From positions 186,001 to 250,000 of the forward strand of contig OW569376.1 in assembly GCA_937625935.1 (NCBI GenBank): a DNA stretch of 64,000 nucleotides, written 5' to 3'. The notes under the pieces are model-generated. The model made no database searches, had not been told where the DNA came from, and saw only the letters and a list, made by a program, of their open reading frames with translations. A program made the translations under genes and the position numbers. Of this stretch, positions 58,326 to 64,000 are shown one piece after another. Every line of letters starts with the position of its first letter. The first letter of the stretch is position 1. This stretch comes from Tetramitus jugosus. Taxonomy: Eukaryota > Heterolobosea > Eutetramitea > Acrasida > Vahlkampfiidae.

Positions 58326-60752
58326 CTAAAACCAGGCACCACCAATGTTCTTCGACTTTTTCTTTTTCTTACTGGATTTCTTGGTGATAGATCTGAATTC
58401 TGTGTCAGGTTCGATCGATCCTTGTTCTAGAACTGAGTGTAGCTTTCTTGTAGTTTCCTTGTCGAGATCGTACTGCAAAGTCAATTCTCGCATTAACACT
58501 CTCCGTTCTGCTCCAGGTTTGAGTTCATCTGGAGCTGTTGGATCATCCAACCTTGCATCAAAGTAAAAGGTGAACGCTGGTGCATAGCGGAGTGCTGCAG
58601 TTTGCCCAACTCTTGACCCAAGGAACCCTGCCCTTTTGTTCAATAATTTGTTTACTTCGTTCATTTCGGCATATCTCATCCTTTCATTTGACGACTCCCA
58701 CTTGACAGAAGCTGTTCGTAGATCTTTTGCCACTTCGACATAGGTAACTTCCACACAATCTGCTCTCGAGTCTTTAAAATCGTGCAATAATACATGATTG
58801 AGTGTCTCATGAACCTTCTTACTGATCGACCGCTGTCTTGGAGTCATGTGGTCATACTCGCGCTCAAGATTCTCTGGATCCTGTTCGTTGTTTGATTCTT
58901 GACCAGTAAAATTGAACAACTTTAAGGAACTTCTTGCTCCTCTCCGTTTCCTGTCCTCTTTTCTGACAGATTCCACCATGGCCTCACGAATTCCAAGACG
59001 ATTTTGTCTCTTGATTCTCAGAGCCTCACGCTTTGACTCTTCCTCCTCTCCCTTCTTATCTCGTATCTCCTTCATACGATTCTTCATATTGACAAATGAT
59101 TTTAGGTCGTTAAATACTTCTTTGGCGGCTTCCTTTGTTGCAGAAGCTGCAGCTTTTTCATCATCGAAATAACCAGAATCTCCTTCCTCTAGTTCGTTAT
59201 CTTCATCTCTCTCATCTTCATTGCTTTCTACGATTTTTGGTTTTTTAAGAGTGCTCGCTAGAGAAGCCTCGTGCATGTCCTTTCGGAGCTTCTTCCTACG
59301 AGTCTTGAGTACATTCTGTTGCATTTTAGTGGCATAATAATCTTGTTGGATTCTAATTTCTTCATTGTTGTTGTTAGAAAACATAATTTCATGATCAGCA
59401 TTATACGCACCTTTTTCATAATCTCCACCTTCTTCCTCTGTTTGCTTCTCTGATTTGGCTAGAATAACTTTGTTATCCTTGTTTTCCTCTGGTTCATCTC
59501 CCTCCGCCTCGGCATTTCTCTTGGCCTTTCTCTGATCTTCTTCGATATCTTTGGCGATATCAGCGTTCAACTCTCTTTCGAATTCGTCCCAATCCACATC
59601 CAAATTGTCGTCTTCGTCCTCCAAGTCATCCTCTTCGGCACCAACCAACTCATCTGCTTCATTCTGTTGATCATTCAAGTACTTGTCAGACAAATGACCC
59701 AAGGAGGATAAAAGATCGTCAGCAGGCAGTGCACTCAACCGGAGTTCCTCCTCTGAGAACAAGCCATCTTCAGCCAACAACTTGTCCAACTCTTGCTCCA
59801 TTCTCTTCTCAGCCTCTGTTAAACCACTCGAATCATTCTGTTCCTGAGAAGTGTTCATAAAATTCGAATACCGTTCCATCATTTTCTTTGTTGACTCCTC
59901 TGTAAACTCATAATTATTCACAAAGTCTTCAATCTTCTCCGGATGAGCCAACAAATCAGCAATTGTCTCATCTGACATGTCATACAATTCCTTCATGAGT
60001 TCTCGTGGATCCCCGCCCATAACCTTACTCTTCAATGAATCCGGTATCAATTCTTCCAGTTGTTCCATTGTATCGGCAATGCCCATTCGACTAGACATCT
60101 CCAATAGCTCCTTTTGCTTCAAATCAAGGTCCTTGATCATTCTGGTCATATCATCCGTAGTCTGAGCTTCTTCATCAGCAGAGTACTGATAGCCACCAAT
60201 ACCTGAATCCTTCATCATCTCTTCCAACTTTTTCTGAATGTCCCTTGTTAGATTCCCACCTGCGGATGACTCGAAAAACTCGTTAAATTTCTTGAATTGC
60301 TCCTCCAGTTCAGCAGCCTCAGCAGCAGCATTCGACACTGTGGATTCGTGTGTGGCAGCAGTGGCGGCAGAGGCAGCAGCAGCCGTAGAAGAAGAGGTGT
60401 TTGACGATGAAATATCACCACTTTTTTTGGAACGTTTTTTGCCCCTTGCTTGTTGCTTGTATGCAATTTGATGATCTGGATCATTTGATGATGTTTTTGC
60501 ATTGTGCTGCTGATCAAGTTGATGGTCAGCAGAGGAACCGTCTGGAAATAGGTTGTATCCTGATTTTCGATCCACTCTCAAAAAGGGAGAAAATGTGGAG
60601 AATGGTGATGATGATGATGATGATTTGAGCGAAAATAATGATGATGTGGTTGGGTGGTGGTGATGAAAAATGGGTATCATGACTGATGGGAGTCTTGTGA
60701 CTGAACTCATGTTTGGTTTCAGTGCACATCCTGTGAAGCGAGCTCTCAGCAT
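58326..60752 (-). CDS. RBFA: Large protein with C-terminal ribosome-binding factor A (RbfA) domain
   Basis: The protein has 808 residues. The N-terminus (LRARFTGCALK..., Ser/His-rich, few acids) looks like a mitochondrial presequence. A long, highly charged and coiled central part (about 150-620) contains helices such as EEQFKKFNEFFESSAGG and Asp/Glu tracts. The RbfA KH-like domain spans about 633-745: MTPRQRSISKKVHETLNHVLLHDF, CVEVTYVEVAKDLRTASVKW, LNKRAGFLGSRVGQTAALRYAP and FTFYFDARLDD. RbfA helps mature the small-subunit rRNA of bacterial and mitochondrial ribosomes. Human RBFA is less than half this size. The extension may be lineage-specific. Confidence 0.82.
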   Translation of the reverse strand: MLRARFTGCALKPNMSSVTRLPSVMIPIFHHHHPTTSSLFSLKSSSSSSPFSTFSPFLRVDRKSGYNLFPDGSSADHQLDQQHNAKTSSNDPDHQIAYKQQARGKKRSKKSGDISSSNTSSSTAAAASAATAATHESTVSNAAAEAAELEEQFKKFNEFFESSAGGNLTRDIQKKLEEMMKDSGIGGYQYSADEEAQTTDDMTRMIKDLDLKQKELLEMSSRMGIADTMEQLEELIPDSLKSKVMGGDPRELMKELYDMSDETIADLLAHPEKIEDFVNNYEFTEESTKKMMERYSNFMNTSQEQNDSSGLTEAEKRMEQELDKLLAEDGLFSEEELRLSALPADDLLSSLGHLSDKYLNDQQNEADELVGAEEDDLEDEDDNLDVDWDEFERELNADIAKDIEEDQRKAKRNAEAEGDEPEENKDNKVILAKSEKQTEEEGGDYEKGAYNADHEIMFSNNNNEEIRIQQDYYATKMQQNVLKTRRKKLRKDMHEASLASTLKKPKIVESNEDERDEDNELEEGDSGYFDDEKAAASATKEAAKEVFNDLKSFVNMKNRMKEIRDKKGEEEESKREALRIKRQNRLGIREAMVESVRKEDRKRRGARSSLKLFNFTGQESNNEQDPENLEREYDHMTPRQRSISKKVHETLNHVLLHDFKDSRADCVEVTYVEVAKDLRTASVKWESSNERMRYAEMNEVNKLLNKRAGFLGSRVGQTAALRYAPAFTFYFDARLDDPTAPDELKPGAERRVLMRELTLQYDLDKETTRKLHSVLEQGSIEPDTEFRSITKKSSKKKKKSKNIGGAWF

Positions 60753-60907
60753 CTTTCTTACTTGTTATTTGTTGTTTGTGTGAATTTTTTGAATTTCATT
60801 GTAAAGTTCGGGGAAAAGTAATTATACTCCGACAAGGTCTGAACTTCACTCTTCATACTTGAGAAAAAAAGAACACGAAGGTCACACCGACAAAAAGATC
60901 AACAACA

Positions 60908-61438
60908 ATGAGTGGCCTCAGCATTGTCGACAACCAACATGGCGTATATTTGAAAGCTCTCGAACTATTGTTGTCCAATCGTTCTGAAAGTGAAGTAGAG
61001 CTTGAGAAATTGTTGGAGAAGCAAAAAGTGGCAGTCAAGAATCCAAAGAAACAAGCTCATTCGCTCGATCTGAAAGAGAAACCGAAACCAATGACCGGTA
61101 TGATCAGTACCGGTAGTAATTCATCATCTTCGTCATCAATCAGTGGGATTCAGAGAACAACAGCCTCGCTCAACAATCCAGTGCCGATAAACTCTGTTCA
61201 CATTGCTTCCAATTCAACATCGTCGACCATGATGAACACAGGCGCGATGAAACGGCGGCCATCCTCGGAATCAACCACGGCTAATCCAAAATCTCTTCCA
61301 CCAACGAAGAGGGTCAAAATGATGAATGACATGCAACCAATTAATGGTGCTGCGAACACTAATCCGCGGACAACACAACAAACACCCATTATGACAACGA
61401 GAAGCAATAGCACCGGTTCAATCAAGAAGATTCCTTGA
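60908..61438 (+). CDS. Ser/Thr/Asn-rich basic protein of unknown function
   Basis: The ATG at 60908 follows a CAA-rich leader. Of 176 residues, the first 45 are probably helical (GVYLKALELLLSNRSESEVELEKLLEKQK). The rest is low-complexity, with Ser runs and a basic PPTKRVKMM that could be a nuclear signal. No domain is recognised. The start is divergent from the RbfA gene, 155 bp away. Confidence 0.65.
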   Translation: MSGLSIVDNQHGVYLKALELLLSNRSESEVELEKLLEKQKVAVKNPKKQAHSLDLKEKPKPMTGMISTGSNSSSSSSISGIQRTTASLNNPVPINSVHIASNSTSSTMMNTGAMKRRPSSESTTANPKSLPPTKRVKMMNDMQPINGAANTNPRTTQQTPIMTTRSNSTGSIKKIP

Positions 61439-61584
61439 GAGAGCCGATACTCTTGTGAATTGATCATAGAAAGACTCACAATGCATTTTAAGAATGCAAT
61501 GTTGAAATAAAATTTGTAACATAGAACAAAAGTATGGATTAAGAAAGTTGTTTACTGAAAAAACCTTGCAACCAATCACATAGT

Positions 61585-62087
61585 TTAGGATTGTTGTTCT
61601 TCTTCTGGTTGTTCTTCTTGTTGTTGAGCGATTGGCAAGTACTTCAAGACATATCCTCTCTTCTTTGGGTGGGAGATAACTCTCAACCAGTCACCCAACT
61701 CTTGCTTCTTCAAGTATCTCTTTGACAAGTACTTCAAGTATCTTTGGGAAATCTTTACCTTAGTGTTAACATAAAGCTTGTTGTTCTTCTTGAAAACAGA
61801 AACCTTGTCGGTCAAGTTTCCGGTCTTTCCACCGACCTTGTACTTTTCCAAAATGTACTTTTCCTAAACATAGATCAAAGGTGTGAGAAGATGCATTTTT
61901 TAAACGGAAAAAACGAAGTTTGATTGGATGTGTGAATAATACGTACGAAGTTGTCTAGGTCAAAGATACCATCAACAACTGGGACAGCAGCATCAATGAA
62001 GTACTTGTAGGTAATCTTTCTTTGTTGCTTGACACCCTTTGCTTTAACGATGCCTGGTTTGGTGACGATTGCTCCCTTTCTGACCAT
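61585..62087 (-). CDS. RPL22: 60S ribosomal protein L22 (eL22)
   Basis: The exons are 61947-62087 and 61585-61863, with an 83-bp intron (GTACGT...TAG, phase 0), giving 139 residues, normal for eL22. Family segments: KYFIDAAVPVVDGIFDLDNF | EKYILEKYKVGGKTGNL across the intron, KVKISQRYLKYLSKRYLKK (the RNA-binding core), DWLRVISHPKKRGYVLKYL, and an acidic C-terminus. It is a component of the large cytosolic ribosomal subunit. Confidence 0.97.
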
Positions 62088-62286
62088 TTTAACTATGTTA
62101 TGTTTTGACGTGAGTTTGTTGTTTTTGTTTTTTTGTTGCTAAATTTCGTGAGTTGACTCGCGGTTTCATTGAAGTCAACCAACTTCACTGAAGAAATTGA
62201 ACTCAACAAAACACCGACACAACAAAAGCTCAAGCCCACAAGCTGAGAGCATGCATATGACTACGAGTATGGTAACAAAATGATCA

Positions 62287-63700
62287 ATGAGCCAACGTCG
62301 AACCATCAATCATCTTCTACAACTGCTCACTGCTGATCGAATGACAAATGATAACGATTTTTTTGGAGCGGATATTGTCGCGCGTTTCTGCCGCCAAAAT
62401 TCTTGCAGACAAATCGCAATGATATTTACAGCTGCTGAGCCCTCATTGTTTGTGTATGGTTGTGGTAGCTCTAAAGATGGAGAGCTAGGAGTTGCATCCA
62501 CAACACCCATACTACAACATTTGGACTTTAGAAGTGTGTTTGGTCACACAGACAACATACGTCAGATCACCTGTGGAGGTCAATTCACCTATCTGCTCAC
62601 CAATGACAATAGAGTCTTTTGTTCAGGTCGATCAAACCTTGGACAGTGTGGTAGCTATGTGAATCGACCCAAGTTTGAAGAGTTGTCTCTGAGCTCCACT
62701 ACTCTCTCTGGGCCCATTATTCACATGGCATGTGGAGAAAATTTCGTAACTATTGTCACGGGTATGTCACGTCTCTTCATATCAGCTCATTATCATAACG
62801 ATTGGTGTGTTTAATGTTGACACAATCAAACAAATAGATGATATGAGATTGTTCCTCTGTGGTGTAAAGTTCAATGGGCAGAGCACAAGCCAATTTGAAG
62901 AATATCCCATTCCGTTGGATGGAAGAACAGACAAGATTACAAAGGTCTGCTGTAGTGCCTTCCATATACTCCTTGTTGTCAATGATGTGGATGTGTACAG
63001 TCTGGGATGCAATGTTTGGGGCAATTTGGGTCGAAATACGAGCGGACAAGATGAATTGCCTTTCGGAAAAGTTCATATCAATGACTTGCAAGGAAATTCC
63101 AAGGTAAAGACAATAGGATGTGGTGGAGTTCATAGTTTGATTCATTTTGAGAGTGGAGAGCTTTATACTTGCTACAACTCTTATTTAGAGCCCAAGAAGA
63201 CAATTGCTTTCGAACGAGTGAAACTTCCATTCTCTGATCCTGTTCGAGATCTCATATTTTCTCCACTTGGTACTCATATGATGCTTAGAACAGAGAAGGA
63301 TTTATGGGCCAGTGGATCGAATAAGTCTGGTCAATTGCTCACCGGAGACTGTAAGCAGGTGAATGGCATACAAAAGTGTAACATTGAAAGCATCGTGGGC
63401 AATGAAGAGTATCGCTTGTTTTTGGCCAGAGGTAGGACCTTTATGGCCACAAGAGACAATCTTTATTGTGTAGGGGAGAACAGGTACGGCCAACTTGGTC
63501 TCCTCGACAACATTACGAATTACAAGGTACGCAGAGTGCCGATTGATTTCAGTGACAAGGAGCTTGTTGGCGTGGAGGGGGGCTACGATTACACATTCTT
63601 TATTTGCAGACGAACAAACTGTTATCGTTTCATGAACAATTTACATCGAGGTTTATCGCACAGTGGCTTTGTGGATATTGAGATGAAGACTAAAGAATAA
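62287..63700 (+). CDS. RCC1-like repeat protein
   Basis: The exons are 62287-62761 and 62838-63700, with a 76-bp intron (GTATGT...TAG, splitting an Asp codon), giving 445 residues. RCC1-type propeller blades are seen throughout: SLFVYGCGSSKDGELG, ITCGGQFTYLLTNDNRVFCSGRSNLGQCG, VDVYSLGCNVWGNLG, DLWASGSNKSGQL and YCVGENRYGQLGL. There is no signal peptide or kinase, so it is a cytosolic or nuclear propeller. A function as Ran exchange factor cannot be claimed. The start is uncertain: other ATGs at 62341 and 62419 are in frame. Its stop is 9 bp from the stop of the convergent helicase gene. Confidence 0.8.
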
Positions 63701-63709
63701 GCACAAAAT

Positions 63710-64000
63710 TTATTCATGTGGCATTCCTACGAAGCTATCTACTCTCCAGAACGCAAGGATCAAGTCTCTCAAATGGTCTTGATCGACCTCTTGGAGAAGT
63801 CTCTTCCATCTCCTTCTTAGATTAAAACATGTATCGAGAACGGTGACACCTTGATTGCCATTTGTTTTCCTCAACCCTCTGCCCATTTGCTGAACAAACA
63901 CCAATTCTGATTCTGTTGGTCTCGCCAGTACAACACAACCAATATCCTTCACATCGAATCCCTCATTCATCATCATAACGTTGATAACAATTTTAATGTG
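63710..64000 (-). CDS. C-terminal end of a superfamily 2 helicase (5' truncated by window)
   Basis: The minus-strand frame is open to the window edge. It contains motif V/VI of an SF2 helicase: IVINVMMMNEGFDVKDIGCVVLARPTESE (motif V) and FVQQMGRGLRKTNG (motif VI, Q-x-x-G-R-x-x-R). The pattern E-G-F-D and Q-x-G-R-G-L-R is that of the UvrB/SSL2/type III restriction-like group. Only the last 95 or so residues are present, so substrate and family member cannot be named. Confidence 0.8.
   Translation of the reverse strand, partial: HIKIVINVMMMNEGFDVKDIGCVVLARPTESELVFVQQMGRGLRKTNGNQGVTVLDTCFNLRRRWKRLLQEVDQDHLRDLILAFWRVDSFVGMPHE

Noticed and set aside
1-64000. CRISPR arrays, bacterial operons, ribosome binding sites
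   Set aside because: None are present; spliceosomal introns and eukaryotic gene families show this is nuclear DNA. The short tandem repeats seen lack the spacer structure of CRISPR.

Overview
The window is nuclear DNA of a compact protist genome. It has about 40 genes on both strands, short intergenic gaps and few introns. The introns are 51-210 bp, with GTATGT, GTAAGT, GTGAGT or GTACGT donors. Eukaryotic TFIID, prohibitin, eL22 and sterol-oxidase genes, CAA-rich 5' leaders, receptor-like kinases, possible axonemal proteins and a Fanzor gene together point to a free-living amoeboflagellate, most likely Naegleria or a relative. That assignment is inference from gene content; no marker rRNA is present.

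0-10 kb: the end of a membrane protein, a repeat protein of possible axonemal type, a Golgi-type SAM methyltransferase, a large TAF1 gene (minus), an orphan gene and a PIN1-type prolyl isomerase. 10-31 kb: a two-exon gene for a small mitochondrial membrane protein that resembles a complex I subunit, a receptor-like pseudokinase, an RGS-START protein, two FkbM-type methyltransferases around a GT49 glycosyltransferase, an F-box/LRR gene, an RCC1-EGF-TKL receptor kinase, a DDX49/Dbp8 helicase and a TRMO-like tRNA methyltransferase. 31-37 kb: ribonucleotide reductase large subunit, a fucosyltransferase-like protein and prolyl-tRNA synthetase.

37.08-39.77 kb is the highlight. It is a complete 2.7-kb mobile element with 13-bp terminal inverted repeats flanked by TTAA. 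It carries a 642-residue Fanzor (eukaryotic TnpB homologue) and a foldable 3' region that looks like its guide-RNA scaffold. The element sits exactly on the stop codon of the prolyl-tRNA synthetase gene. 39.8-55.5 kb: methylsterol monooxygenase, an acidic protein, an MDR oxidoreductase, prohibitin, a coiled-coil glycosyltransferase, a methyltransferase, a frameshifted glycosyltransferase, an O-fucosyltransferase-like protein and an HPP membrane protein. 55.5-64 kb: a tRNA-Asn(GTT) gene with a 5'-truncated LINE about 50 bp upstream of it, an F-box/ankyrin protein that ends in a histone H3-like fold, an RbfA-domain protein, eL22, an RCC1 protein and the end of a helicase.

Recurring themes are glycan modification (eight type II membrane glycosyltransferase or methyltransferase genes), surface signalling (receptor kinase, pseudokinase, RGS), and core expression genes (TAF1, ProRS, DDX49, eL22, RbfA, TRMO).
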